Shown: positions 49,332-60,892 of the stretch, piece after piece
How the letters are laid out: each line of letters starts with the position of its first letter
Position numbering within the stretch: the stretch's first letter is position 1
Source: Engraulis encrasicolus
Taxonomy: Eukaryota > Chordata > Actinopteri > Clupeiformes > Engraulidae
DNA length: 64,000 nucleotides
NCBI RefSeq assembly: GCF_034702125.1
Contig: NC_085871.1
Span: 28,406,381 to 28,470,380, forward strand
Direction: 5' to 3'
Translations under genes and position numbers: made by a program
Notes under the pieces: model-generated
What the model saw: the letters and a program-made list of their open reading frames with translations, nothing else
Database searches by the model: none
Told to the model about the DNA's origin: nothing

Positions 49332-50099
49332 ATGAAGGCGACACTTGTCTGTATTCTCTTGCCGTTTGTCAGTGGGCTAACCCTCGGACTAGTCCAAGAC
49401 CACTACTTCATCAACCTGACCAAGACCCGGCGGGATGCACGAGCTCACTGCAGACTGCACTACACAGACTTGTCCTCCATAAGAAACCAAGAGGAAAACA
49501 AACTTTTAAGCGCTGCCATACAGCAGTCGGATGACCAAAGTTGGATGGGCTACCTCAGTGACTGGGAGAAATGGTGGTGGACCGACAAAGCAAATTCCCT
49601 GTACACAAACTGGGACGCTTTGGAGCCCGACGGCGATGGGCGCTGTTCGGCGATGAATCGGAATGGGAGGTGGAAAGATTATATCTGTTCTGAGTCAAAG
49701 ACGTTCTTCTGCAGCTGGTGGCACCGTGAATTCATCCTGGTGACGGAGCGTCTGACATGGGAGGAGGCCTTGCTGCACTGCAGGGAGCGCTACACTGACC
49801 TGGCCAGCGTGCTCACACCTGAGGAGGCCACACACCTGGCCGACGGGAAGCCTGTGGAGAACCGCACCACGGAGCAGGTGTGGACCAGCCTGCGCTACCT
49901 GGCCGGCCAGTGGCTGTGGGTGAGCCAGCGCCATGCAGCCACCCAGAGCCAGAAGGAGTTCACCCAGGGCTCACTGCCCAGCTGCCCAGCTGAGCCCTAC
50001 ACCTGCGGGGCACGAGACCCAGGGCTCGGCCGCTGGGACAACAGGGACTGCCAGGAGAGGCTCAACTTCCTCTGCTACTGGGCCGGGCCTGATGGCTGA
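49332..50099 (+). CDS. lectin L6, secreted protein with two C-type lectin domains
   Basis: 255 aa from the conserved ATG (open upstream to 49143). Leader and signal peptide match L4 (LLPFVSG). From VQDHYFIN to DDQSWMGY the DNA is identical to L3. The following loop (LSDWEKWWWTDKANS) is its own, with EPD at the specificity position. Cysteines AHC, GRC, YIC, FFC are present, so both disulfides of domain 1 are possible. Domain 2 is the homogenised version with YWAGPDG at the end. Sequons NLT and NRT. The clearest mosaic gene of the array. Confidence 0.9.
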   Translation: MKATLVCILLPFVSGLTLGLVQDHYFINLTKTRRDARAHCRLHYTDLSSIRNQEENKLLSAAIQQSDDQSWMGYLSDWEKWWWTDKANSLYTNWDALEPDGDGRCSAMNRNGRWKDYICSESKTFFCSWWHREFILVTERLTWEEALLHCRERYTDLASVLTPEEATHLADGKPVENRTTEQVWTSLRYLAGQWLWVSQRHAATQSQKEFTQGSLPSCPAEPYTCGARDPGLGRWDNRDCQERLNFLCYWAGPDG

Positions 50100-50644
50100 T
50101 GATGTGACCTTGACCAATAATCAATGATCATTTCCGATTTTGAAAATACACATATTTCTAATGTCTGCCATATTTATGACATGCATCCATTTCCAGTCCA
50201 GTGCATGGAAACTTTACAGGAGATAACCTAGATCAATGACTTTTAGTTGACCTTGGGCTTGGAGTGGAATTTGGTATGGGTCTCGACCTTAAAGGGGCCT
50301 ATTATTTATAGACTGTTTTCTGAATCGTCTGCAATGCAATAGAAGGGTCTACAATTTGTTGAATGTTTGCTGCGGTCTCGTTATTTGGCTAATTTGGGTT
50401 TTGCTGTAGAATGGCTGTCTATGGGTGTGCCAGATTCTGTCCTTACCACTCAAAACATTTATTTTTGAAATTGTGCAAATCATCAAGTGGTTGATGGTGT
50501 TCAGTGTTATTCCCTAACAAGTTTGATAGCGAAATATGGTTTCTGTCTTGTTTTATTTGTCATTTTGTAAATGGAAAAAAAGCCATTCACAAAAACACTT
50601 CAAAAGCCATAATGCATTATGAAACGTGTTATACAATAACAGTG
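50100..50644. other. lectin spacer 6-7, post-gene block
   Basis: Homologous to the sequence after L1 and L5 (GACCTTGACCAATAATCAAT, TTTCCAGTCCAGTGCATGGA). No gene. Confidence 0.6.
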
Positions 50645-50784
50645 CTAATCACCCTGTGAGCAGACGGAACGTCTTCTGATTGGCTGAGCAGGTGTCCTTT
50701 ATTCCCCGGTAGCAGGACACCTATGATGTCATGCGGGCGTGCGGGCGTCTAAGTTGCATCTTTTCTAACTTTCTGGCAAAGTGG

Positions 50785-50995
50785 GGTTACTAATTCTATC
50801 GCATCTGGTTGTCTAGTCAAGAGCGCGTCGTTAGTTCTATCGCATCTGGTTGTCAAGTCGTTCGTCGCCCCAATGTTCTAAGTGCATCTGGTTGTCTAGT
50901 CAAGATCCCGTTGCTGATTCTATCGCATCTGGTTGTCAAGTCAAGACCCTGTTACTAATTCTATCGCATCTGGTTGTCAAGTCGCTCGTCATCGG
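50785..50995. repeat. tandem repeat of CGCATCTGGTTGTCAAGTC-type units
   Basis: GCATCTGGTTGTC(A/T)AGTC recurs five times (near 50801, 50842, 50883, 50926, 50967), at about 41-43-bp spacing, within a larger insertion starting near 50645. Confidence 0.85.
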
Positions 50996-51325
50996 TCGAA
51001 TGCTCCATTCATTTCAACGGGGCTCCCCAACGTTCGCACGTCTGTTATTTTTCGATAACGGACGGGTTGGTCTATAACAGACCGCTGTCAATGGCAACAA
51101 GACTTTTCACTGCTAAAGTGACTTTTCAACAAGACTCTTATCAGCTGCTGTGATAGACAACACCTGTTGTCTAGGCTACCTGTTGCCTAGTGGTGTTCCA
51201 CAACGCCACTGTTTTGTTTTGTGCAGCAACAGTGTTTTGACATGAAAAATTATAATAAACTTAACATTAAATAAAAAAATGTCCCCGCCATGTGTGAATC
51301 ATTTAAGTATATCCATATAATAAGC

Positions 51326-51439
51326 GGGTTAACTTTCGGCGAGTCGGTCGCTTTGTGGAATAGCAGCACTTCAGAGAGAACAATTCTCTCTGTCGTGCTG
51401 CTATTCCACGGTAGCGACCTTCTCGCCAAACGTTAACCC
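51326..51439. repeat. 114-bp perfect-ended hairpin
   Basis: GGGTTAAC at the left end and GTTAACCC at the right. Arms GTGGAATAGCAGCAC and GTGCTGCTATTCCAC and AGAGAGAA/TTCTCTCT pair almost fully around a tiny central loop. Confidence 0.85.
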
Positions 51440-51711
51440 TTACATACCACTAACCACCTGGTGGGTTGAAAATTTGTGAAAATTATTTTTTAATGGTGGT
51501 TTTAAGGACAGATATGGACATGCCCATAGACATCCATTCTAACGCAGGTTGAGACAAAATACAAATTAGGGAAGCAATGGAGACCGCTGCAAAACATCGA
51601 TAAGTTGGCTGATTTGGAGAAAAAACGAGTAGGCCTAAGCTACAAATCCATTGCATTGTAGACAACTCAGAAAAAGGTCTAAATGTGCTTAATAGTGAAC
51701 TTATCCTTTAA

Positions 51712-52129
51712 AAGAACAGACCATCCTTTTTTGATTTTCACATATTTGCAGTATTTCCCAACATTATTCATGAATGTGCATATAATTTTCTTCTCAATGT
51801 TTTCAGTACTTAGATGTATTGGATCAGAATTATTAGCATAGCTTAGTATAATCACTGGAAATATCTGGTAACTTTAGCATCAAGCCACAAGTGATCACTG
51901 GACAGAATTAAATTGCTGTTTTACACTCTGGTGAATTTTACATTAATTTTAAAGTGGTTTATAAGTACATTTGATGATGTTTTGTTTTGTACCATAGACT
52001 TGCATTACTATGCCTAATTTGGCTACTGTTTAATGGGGCAATGCAAACACATAGACGAAAATTATATGCACATTCATGAGTAATGCTTGGAAATACTGCA
52101 AATGAAAATAAAAAGGGTAGTCTGTTCCT
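51712..52129. mobile_element. TTAA-flanked palindromic MITE
   Basis: Flanked by TTAA (51708-51711, 52130-52133). Ends AAGAACAGAC and GTCTGTTCCT; the inner arms TGCAGTATTTCCCA and TGGAAATACTGCA continue the symmetry with CATGAATGTGCATATAATTT. Confidence 0.75.
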
Positions 52130-52133
52130 TTAA

Positions 52134-53233
52134 ATGCAGCTTTTTAAATAATATTCTGCCCAGTTATTATACAACTACAGACAATTATTGTACAACTAGT
52201 GTACAAACTACACCATCCATCCAGCCCAAATTATCTTTTCATTTAGGCTATTTACGTAGCCTAGTGGTAGTAGCAGCTGTTTTATGACAAATTTTCATCT
52301 AGTAAAAGGAGCATAAGGCATGAAAACAAACACAATACAGTCAGATTCCCAAAGCACATCTACCCTATTCAACACATTTTCCCATTACATAAAAAGTCAT
52401 TGGACATGGACAGATTTCATCCATCAACAGTGGAGAGTCCCAGTTTACTCCATAGCATGGATGTGCGAAGTAGGAAGGGGTAAAAAAAAAAAAAAAAGTA
52501 AATAAATGGCGGATTAAAAGTGATAGAATCTATAGAAGTGTCATTCCTGCTCAGGCCTGTTGAAACAAGGTGTGCAAATTAAAATCTGTATTTTTGTTTT
52601 GCATGTTTGTTTGAAAAGGCTTATAGCGTGTGTGATAAAAGATTGCTTTGTGCTGTTTTTCAAAACAGCAAGGTAGGCCTATCTGAATCTTCTTCCAGCA
52701 GCTCAAATGTATAAAACAATGGTCATTGGTCCTCATCGGTCATTGATTTCCAGGAGAAGACTACTGTACAATATAGATTTGTCTTATTATTGTTATTATT
52801 AGGCCTATTATTACTATTCATTGATCCTTCCTGCAAACATAGAAGTGAAACCTATAACTTTCATATTTGTAGCCTATAGGAATGATGATGAGCAGGGTGT
52901 CTGAAGAACTCAAAATAGCCCATTTCAGTGTCTCTTTCACAAAACTCTCTTCAGACCTCCCTAGTACTGGGTTGTGGATTGGATGATGGGTGCATAGAAT
53001 GTGTTTCCTCTAATTCACTGTTATGAGATGGGGATCTACATTTTTATTCCCTCCTTTTATTCCCATTTGTATTCCCTCTCATTCTTTTTCCTTCCCATGA
53101 AATCGTTAACTAGAGTCGTATCTCTAGAAATATCTCCATAGTGCTGTAATGCTCTATAATGTATAGAATGCTGCAAAGCTTTGAAACCAGCTTCCAGGTG
53201 ACGTAAAAAATGCACCCATTGATAGCTTTAAAG
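52134..53233. other. lectin spacer 6-7, middle part
   Basis: Homologous to spacer 5-6 (GCATAAGGCATGAAAACAAA, TGTATAAAACAATGGTCATT). No gene recognised. Confidence 0.6.
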
Positions 53234-53554
53234 CAGGGGTTCTCAAACTTTTTCAGACCGAGGACCACTTTGTCCACCAAAAAGTGTTCAGGGACCACGT
53301 GTCAACTCAATTGACATTTGAGGGGTGTTAATTTGACACAGCTAATTTCAATGCAGATCACTTACTTTTTATTTACATTACAAGCCTGTATTATTGTGGT
53401 GAAAATAAGACTTTCCATGTGTTTAACTTTGTAATTGTGTTACAAATATAGCCTACTACTAGCTCGTCTTGGAAAAGTAGAAATCCACTTGTGGACCACC
53501 TGAGCTCTGTCGCGGACCACCAGTGGTCCCCGGACCACACTTTGAGAATCACTG
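53234..53554. mobile_element. hAT-type MITE, perfect 8-bp duplication
   Basis: Flanked by CTTTAAAG (53226-53233, 53555-53562). Ends CAGGGGTTCTCAAACTTTTT and ACTTTGAGAATCACTG are inverted. Confidence 0.88.
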
Positions 53555-53696
53555 CTTTAAAGATAGACTCAAGGCAAAGCTGTTCTCAGATGCTTTCCCC
53601 TAGCTTAAATTATATATCATTCTTACTCTTATTTTTATGTTTATTTTTCACCATATGTTTTATCTTAATGTTTTAAATGTTCTTTGACTCTAATTA

Positions 53697-55078
53697 GCGG
53701 GCTTGCCATGTTTATAGTAATCTCTAAGTACTGTTTATTATTAAGCGGGCTTGCCACGCTTATAGTAATCTCTAAGTACTGTTTATGCTTGCTTCTCTTG
53801 TGCAGGGCTGTAAAAATAGAAAATGGATCTCCTCCTAGCCCTTTCGAGATAGACAGATAGTTCAAACACTAAAACGACCGGCTCGGTTTGAAGATCATTT
53901 GTTCTGCTATAGCGTGTCCGTGTCTCTTGTCGTTTTTCCGTTTTTAGCGATTTTGTGCAAGTTTGGGTCCCCATTGAAAACAATGGTAGAACCTTCAGGA
54001 GAGAGTTCATAAAACATCAACACTTTCACCTAGAAGTTTAGTTGATGCGTTGTTAGCGATCTCTATGAGATCACTCCACTCTCTGAAGGTGTCAGGTCAT
54101 CTGCAACAAGAGGTCCATTTGTGACTGAACCGTTTAAACTATGAACTTCATTCAAGGACTGTTAGAAAGATCACACGTATGACTCCAATCTGTGAGCAGG
54201 ACATGTGCAAATTCTTTTTAGTTTTTTTACAACGATAATCTTAAGACCTAGAAACTGCTATTGATTCTGCAGTCTGCCTTAGAGCACCATAACTGCCATA
54301 CAGTCAATCAGAACAGGTGCTGCCAATAAAAGGTTCCATCTCAACAATCACTTTCTCTCAACATTCTATTCTTAACGAGCACCTGCAACTATACCATTCT
54401 AGAAGTCTATTGTTCAGCTCTTCAATGCAATGTGATATTGTCTTGCTGGAATGTATTTGACAGCCAGCTGCTTGGCTCAATGGTAAAGGTGCTGGGTAAG
54501 AGATATGGAGGTTGTGAGTTCAAATCCCACTTGGACCCATGTTGATTTTCAAAATTATATCATATACAGTTCCTTAGCCAACTTAAAATACCATGTATGT
54601 CATTTAGTATCAATGGCAAAAGTGCTGGATTACAGATATGGAGGTTGTGAGTTCGAATCCCACTCGGACCCATGTTGATTTTCAAAATTATATCATATGC
54701 AGTGTTCCTTAGCCAACTTAAAATACCATGTATGTCATTTAGTATCAACGGCAAAGGTGCTGAATTAGAGATACGGAGGTTATGAGTTCGAATCCCACTC
54801 GGACCCATGTTGATTTTCAAAATTATATCATATGCAGTGTTCCTTAGCCAACTTAAAATACCATGTATGTCATTTAGTATATCCCCAAAACGCGGAGCTA
54901 CAACACTTTCAAGATGGCTGAATCCAAGATGGCTGAATTGTTTGGCCCATAACTTCTGACTGGGTGGATGGATTTTTCCAACATTTCTTTTAGCTTTGTT
55001 TTCTCAATAGTAATTTGTTTTTAATTTAGGGATAGAGATATCAAAAATAAAAATCTCTGCCCCAAAAGGCAAGCCCAC
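53697..55078. mobile_element. GCGGGCTTGCC element, copy B
   Basis: Left end GCGGGCTTGCC occurs twice (53697 and 53745), right end GGCAAGCCCAC (55068-55078). Interior carries the family left arm (GATCTCCTCCTAGC), three tRNA-like monomers and the right arm (CAAGATGGCTGAATCCAAGA). Confidence 0.75.
54475..54880 (+). repeat. tRNA-like tandem monomers, array 1
   Basis: Three monomers with B-box-like GTTCAAATCCC or GTTCGAATCCC at 54518, 54651 and 54786, spaced 133-135 bp. The A-box-like stretch is TTGGCTCAATGGTAAAGG in the first and TAGTATCAATGGCAAA in the others. Spacer: GTTGATTTTCAAAATTATAT. Confidence 0.8.
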
Positions 55079-55561
55079 ATCCAGCATTTTCTGTGAGAAT
55101 GCAATCTAGTTTCTTTCTTTCTTTCTTTCTTGTTTCCTTTCTTTTGCATTTGTTTTTTGTGAAGCACATTGAGTTGCACCTGTGTATGAAGTGTGCTATA
55201 CAAATAAACTTGCCTTGCCTTGCCTTGCCTAAAAATAGCACAAGTAGGTCTGACTCATTGAAAATAACCAATATGTGGCAACATTGCTATTATTTGTTCA
55301 TGCTTGAAAATAAATGTAATTTTTAATACCTCTTTATGTCTCTTTGTGATCTTTCGTTTTTAACCAATGGCACTGTGTAGCCCTACACATAATAGCCTAT
55401 AAAAAGTCACATGCATGGTCGTAACTACCATTGAGGACACAGAGGTCATGTCCTCTGTATTTTTTTTTCAGGAATACAAAATTTATCTATGATGAAAATC
55501 AATGTATGGTCAACAATGACAAATTCAGTCTGTATACACCACCCTCATTCATCCTCAAGAC

Positions 55562-55769
55562 CAGTGTTTCCCAACCAGGGGTACGTGTACCACTAGGGGT
55601 ACGCGAGCACATTGCAGGGGGTACTTGGAAAGATGTTATTATTATAACAAATTTATGGCGCAGTCACATCAGGACATATAAAGCGATATAGAACATGAAT
55701 TAGGGGGTACTCATGGCACAACTAAGAGGTTTAGGGGGTACGCAAGACAAAAAAGGTTGGGAAACACTG
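55562..55769. mobile_element. hAT-type MITE, + copy
   Basis: Flanked by CTCAAGAC (55554-55561, 55770-55777). Ends CAGTGTTTCCCAACC and GGTTGGGAAACACTG are perfect inverted repeats. 208 bp. Confidence 0.92.
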
Positions 55770-55920
55770 CTCAAGACAGTGATTAATGTAAATGAACTTA
55801 AAGTGATACTGTCCCATTTTTGGAAATCAGCTTATTTTACACTTTCCCTTGAGTTAAAGATATCCTTGCAACTTTGACATAAACACACAGATATAAACAA
55901 CTTTATGGCGGCCTCTAGTG

Positions 55921-56128
55921 CAGTGTTTCCCAAACTTTTTTCTCTCATGTACCCCCAAGCCTTTTCATTGTACCATGAGTACCCCCTAACTCGTGTTTTA
56001 CATCGCTTTTTTTCTATTCCAGTGTGACTATGATCCATACATTTGTTAAAATTACCATTTTTCCAAGTACCCCCTGCAGTGTGCTCGCGTTCCAGTGGTA
56101 CACGCGTACCCCTGGTTGGGAAACACTG
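55921..56128. mobile_element. hAT-type MITE, inverted copy
   Basis: Flanked by CTCTAGTG (55913-55920, 56129-56136). Same family and same 208-bp length as 55562-55769, opposite orientation (GTACCCCTGGTTGGGAAACA at the right end). Confidence 0.92.
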
Positions 56129-56136
56129 CTCTAGTG

Positions 56137-56801
56137 GTTTTGCCGAAAATGTGCATTGAACTAAATTAGACAGACATTGGCTTCGAGATTATGTGCGAAT
56201 TAAATGTCTTCGTCTTCTGTAATTAGCCAGATTCCCTTCCTTGCAGCTCTCAGCTCTCTCCACTTCTAAGGGGCTTTGTCATATGTGCGATTCTCCCCCT
56301 TGCTTATGAGTTCGCTGCTTCGTCTATTCACTTCACACAACTGCAATCATGTTTTCACTTCCTTCAGATGGATATTATTTGATCCACTTGTTCCCGGCAG
56401 ATATCCCCGTCTTTATTTCACATTTTCCAGTAACTATGTAGTACCTGTACATTAGAAGAACGAGGAGACAAAAGGCTATTGCTTATTTTGTTGTAATAAT
56501 AAAGATTTCGAAGTCGAGGTGACAAGACGCGTTTTTATCTTGTGTGGTGTTGAAAGTGAAAGTGGACACCAATAAGCCGGCTAGAGATCACGTTTTGTCT
56601 CCTCTTGCAGTATTTGACCTCTGCATTTGAAAAAGTCTCGTTACGGCCCTGGTCAAATGTTTCGTGTCATATTTGCATTTTGTTTTTGTTTTTGCCTTGT
56701 AAACTAGTGAAAATGGCCATTTCACATTTGCCTACAGGTGTTCAGTCAAACCAGTCAAACACGGCCACAAAGGCCCCAAGGGCACAGACACACTTGCAAG
56801 G
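56137..56801. other. L7 upstream region without TATA-like box
   Basis: From about 56616 it matches the leaders of L4 and L6 (CATTTGAAAAAGTCTCGTTA), but where those have GCCTTTTTAAACACGG it reads ACCAGTCAAACACGG. Nothing recognised in 56137-56600. Confidence 0.6.
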
Positions 56802-57578
56802 ATGAAGGCGACACTTGTGTGTACTCTCTTGGCGTTTGTCAGCGGGCTAACCCTCGGACTAGTCCAAGACCACTACTTCATCAATATGACCAAGACCTGG
56901 GAGGATGCACAAGCTCACTGCAGACAGCGTTACACAGACTTATCCACCATTAGAAACAAAGAGGAAAACGACCTTTTAACGAATGAAAGGGACTTGGCTG
57001 TCCATAGCTGGATTGGATTCGTCAGGGATTATGGGATGTCCAAATTTGGGTCCTGGTCAGATGGCACCGAGTCTTCGTACACAAACTGGGCTCAGTCGGA
57101 ACCAGACACTGATGGGGGTATCTGTGTGGCCATGAAAAAGAAAGGCAGGTGGAAAGACGATTTCTGTTTGGAGTCAAAGACATTCTTTTGCAGCTGGAGG
57201 CACCGTGAATTCATCCTGGTGACAGAGCGTCTGACGTGGGAGGAGGCTTTGCTGCACTGCAGGGAGCGCTACACTGACCTGGCCAGCGTGCTCACACCTG
57301 AGGAGGCCACACACCTGGCCGACGGGAAGCCTGTGGAGAACCGCACCACGGAGCAGGTGTGGACCAGCCTGCGCTACCTGGCCGGCCAGTGGCTGTGGGT
57401 GAGCGAGCGCCATGCAGCAAATCAGAGCCAGAAGGAGTTCACCCAGGGCTCACTGCCCAGCTGCCCAGCTGAGCCCTACACCTGCGGGGCACGAGACCCA
57501 GGGCCCGGCCGCTGGAACAACAGGGACTGCCAGGAGAGACTCAACTTCCTCTGCTACCGGGCCGGGCCTGATGGCTAA
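56802..57578 (+). CDS. lectin L7, secreted protein with two C-type lectin domains
   Basis: 258 aa, one exon. Signal peptide MKATLVCTLLAFVSGLTLG. Domain 1 is the most divergent: STIRNKEENDLLTNERDLAV, WIGF, a glycine-rich loop before SWSDG, EPD in SEPDTDGGIC, and WKDDFC; all four cysteines present. NMT replaces NLT but keeps the sequon. Domain 2 is the array version with two changes (AANQSQ, GPGRWNN). The DNA after the stop differs from the other copies, so this is the array edge. The promoter TATA-like box is missing, so expression is uncertain. Confidence 0.88.
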   Translation: MKATLVCTLLAFVSGLTLGLVQDHYFINMTKTWEDAQAHCRQRYTDLSTIRNKEENDLLTNERDLAVHSWIGFVRDYGMSKFGSWSDGTESSYTNWAQSEPDTDGGICVAMKKKGRWKDDFCLESKTFFCSWRHREFILVTERLTWEEALLHCRERYTDLASVLTPEEATHLADGKPVENRTTEQVWTSLRYLAGQWLWVSERHAANQSQKEFTQGSLPSCPAEPYTCGARDPGPGRWNNRDCQERLNFLCYRAGPDG

Positions 57579-57723
57579 TAGGGCTGAGTGCTTTAAATCT
57601 GCTGGGTTGTGTTGTGGGTTATGAGCTTGTATCTATTCTGTAGTAAGATATGATTGTGTTGGGGTTTATATTAGGTTAAGTTGTGCTGGTGTTGAGCTTT
57701 CCTCAAATGTAATTCCATGAATA

Positions 57724-58815
57724 CACCGCATTCCACATTATTACGCAAATAAAATTTTTCGCTGTTTCCCCAGATAATCAATAGAAATGACAGCCGTCAT
57801 AATTTTCAAGTCATCAGCCATTAGAGTACAATTTAAAAGTTTTTGAATGAACCTTCCAATGATAACGGTATTTTTTAAAATAATAAAAAACTTTAAATGC
57901 TCTGTTCCACATTATTACGCAAAATAGTTTTGTAGTGTTGTAATCCAAATTTCTTTCTTTTTTTCCCTTTTACATCAAAACAGTTGGAATTTGGTACCTT
58001 CTAAATTACATTTCAATGTTCAATACTTGGTGATAAGCTCTTTGTCTTAGTAACTGGAATGCTGTGATTAACATTGAAGTCAATGGCAGGGCATTGCATG
58101 GGAGTTATGGAAGCCCAGATATCCTTGATGCTTTGCTCTCAGCTGTTTTTGTTTGTTTGGTCTGGTGACCCACACTTCACTCTTCAATATACCCGTAGAT
58201 TTCCATGCCACGTTTAGGTGCTTTGGAGGTGATGACATTCTAACGCACCAGACATAAAACGCCATTGAAAATGAATGGGAGGCTATGTCTGGTGAGTTTG
58301 AATGTCATCACCTCCAAAGCACCTACACGTGGCATGGAAATCTACAGGTATATTGAAGAGTGAAGTGTGGGTCACCAGACCAAACAAACAAAAACAGCTG
58401 AGAGCAAAGCATCAAGGATATCTGGGCTTCCATAATTTCCATGCAATGCCCTGCCATTGACTTCAATGTTAAACGCAGCATTCCAGTTACAGCTTATGAC
58501 CAAGTTTTGAACATCGAAATGTAATTTAGAAGGTACCAAATGCCAACTGTTTTGATGTAAATGGGAAAAAAAGAAAGAAATTTGTATTACAACACTACAA
58601 AACTGTTTTGCGTAATAATTTGGAACAGAGCATTTTGGGCATTTTAAGTTTTTTATTATTTAAAAAAATACCGTTATCATTGGAAGGTTCATTCAAAAAC
58701 TTTTGAATTGTACTCTAATGGCTGATTACTTGAAAATTATGACGACTGTCATTTCTATTGACTATTTGGGAAAAGGGAAAAAAATGTCATTTGCGTAATA
58801 ATGTGAAATGCGGTG
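57724..58815. mobile_element. 1.09-kb palindromic foldback element, copy 2
   Basis: TA at 57722-57723 and 58816-58817; ends CACCGCATTCCACATTATTA and TAATAATGTGAAATGCGGTG. Same family as 23695-24756; its arms are still largely complementary. It lies 145 bp beyond the last lectin. Confidence 0.88.
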
Positions 58816-58817
58816 TA

Positions 58818-59605
58818 TATTTAGAGTGAAATGGTCAGTGTGCAGGAGTTATATGGTCATTTTTGTTTTCCTGCTTCAACAATCCATGGGCAACCATTAC
58901 TCCAGTGCCACATACTCAAAATGACCTCTTTTACCTGTCTAATCCAACCAGGTGATTGCCCTTATTGGATATGGTAAAACCAGGTCATGTGGCACTGGAC
59001 TGTCATTTTTCAATCCAGGTTGCACATCACTGCAACAACATGAGTAGTTTTGCCAGTTTTTCCTGATTGTTCAGGATTGTAATTGCTTGTCCAGGGGGAA
59101 AAATATATTTTGCTGGACACTGAATGAAGTGTACCAGTGCATACAAGCAAAAAGGGCAATTGAGGTTTTTTTTTAAGTAAATATACTTCACTACTGTACT
59201 TAAGTGCATTTTGGAGTAGGCCCTACTTTGTACTTTTCTCAAGTACCAGTTTTTTGGATGACTTTTACTTTTACTTCACTACATTTCCGAACAAAATTGC
59301 ATGCTTTTACTCCACTACATTTTCAATGTTCAGTTTAGTTATTAGTTACAAAAAAGAGAGAAAAAAAAGAGAAAAGAGAAGAGTGTTTTGACCCCACCCA
59401 CTGCAACGAAGTCAGGACATGATGCTGGACTCCGGCCGTAGTTCGTCACACGTAGGTAGTCAAGTTTATTTTCTGTCTAAATTTAGACTGAAATTGGTTG
59501 TGTACATTTTTTAAAGTGTTTTGATTTTTTGTAAAGTTTACCAAAATACAAAAAATGTCTTTCAAACTGCATTTGCCTTGTTTAATTTTTACTTGTACTA
59601 GTTAA
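58818..59605. other. repeat-derived intergenic DNA
   Basis: Contains TACTTTTACTTCACTACATT-type words (about 59160-59330) that look like common fish transposon debris. No gene recognised. Confidence 0.45.
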
Positions 59606-60555
59606 GCGGGCTTGCGGAGCAAGGACCATGCAGAGCATGGCCCTTGCAGAGCAAGGCCCGATTATAGTAATCTCTAAGTCCTGTTTCATTATTATTAAGC
59701 GGGCTTGCCCGATTATAGTAATCTCTAAGTCCTGTTTCTTTTATTATTGGTTCTCTTGTGCAGGGCAGTAAAATAGAAAATGGATCTCCTCCTAGGCCTT
59801 TCGAGATAGAGACACCGTTCAAACACTAAAACGACCGGCTCGGCTTGGAGATCGCGTATAGTTATAGGCTTCTCCGTGTCTCTTGTCGTTTTCCCGTTTT
59901 TGGCAATTTTGTTAAAGCCTGGGTCCCCATTGAAAACAGTGGTGGAACCTCCATGAACCAAGGTTCCGCCACTCTAGAGATTAGAGTGTAGGAGGCTTTT
60001 TCGGTCATAAAACATCAACACTTTCACCTAGAAGTTTAGTTGACGCGTTGTTAGCGAGCTCTATGGGATGTCTCCAAATTGTCAAAGTTTCATCTCCCAA
60101 CTCCCAATACTTTTTAAATGGCAGGTTTGTAAAAAAAACAGGCCTAGGTCTATGGAGAATCCCAGTCTTTCCAAAAATGCATTTTTCAAGAGATCAGCGC
60201 ATGTCCCACACGGAGGTCCATTTGTGCCTGAACCCTTTAACCTATAAACTTCATTCAAAGACTGTTAGAGAGATCACAAGCATGACTCCGATCTGTGAAA
60301 AGGACACGTGCCAACTCCTTTTAGTTTTTTTACAACGATGTTGTAAAGACAAAAAACTCATTCTCATTTTCTCCCCTGTTTAGAGCTCAATACTAACTGT
60401 CATTCAGAACAGGTGCTGTCAATGAAGTGTTCCATTTCAACTGTCACTGTCTCAAGATTCTATTCTTAACGAGCAGGTGCGAGCAACCATTCTAGAAGTC
60501 TATTGTTCAGCTCTGCAATGCAATGTGATATAGTCTTGCTGGACTGTGCATGACA

Positions 60556-60892
60556 GCTAGCTGCTTGGCTTAGTGGTAATGCATGCTGCTACATTAGAGA
60601 TATGGAGGTTGATGGTTCGAATCCGACCCAAAGCTGTGTTGATTTTCTAAATTATATCATATGCAGTGTGCATTGGCCAACTTAAAATGTCATGTATGTC
60701 ATTTAGTATGGATGGCAAATGTGCTGAATTACAGATATTGAGGTTGGGGGTTCGAACCCCAGTCAAAGCCATGTTGATTTTCTAAATTATATCATATGCA
60801 GTGTTCCTTGGCCAACTTACAATGCCATGTATGTCATTTAGTATGGATGGCAAATGTGCTGAATTACAGATATTGAGGTTGGGGGTTCGAAC
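60556..60892 (+). repeat. tRNA-like tandem monomers, array 2
   Basis: B-box-like words GGTTCGAATCC, GGTTCGAACCCC and GGTTCGAACC at 60614, 60749 and 60884, exactly 135 bp apart. The first monomer has A-box-like TTGGCTTAGTGGTAATGC. The array is cut by the insertion at 60893. Confidence 0.82.
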
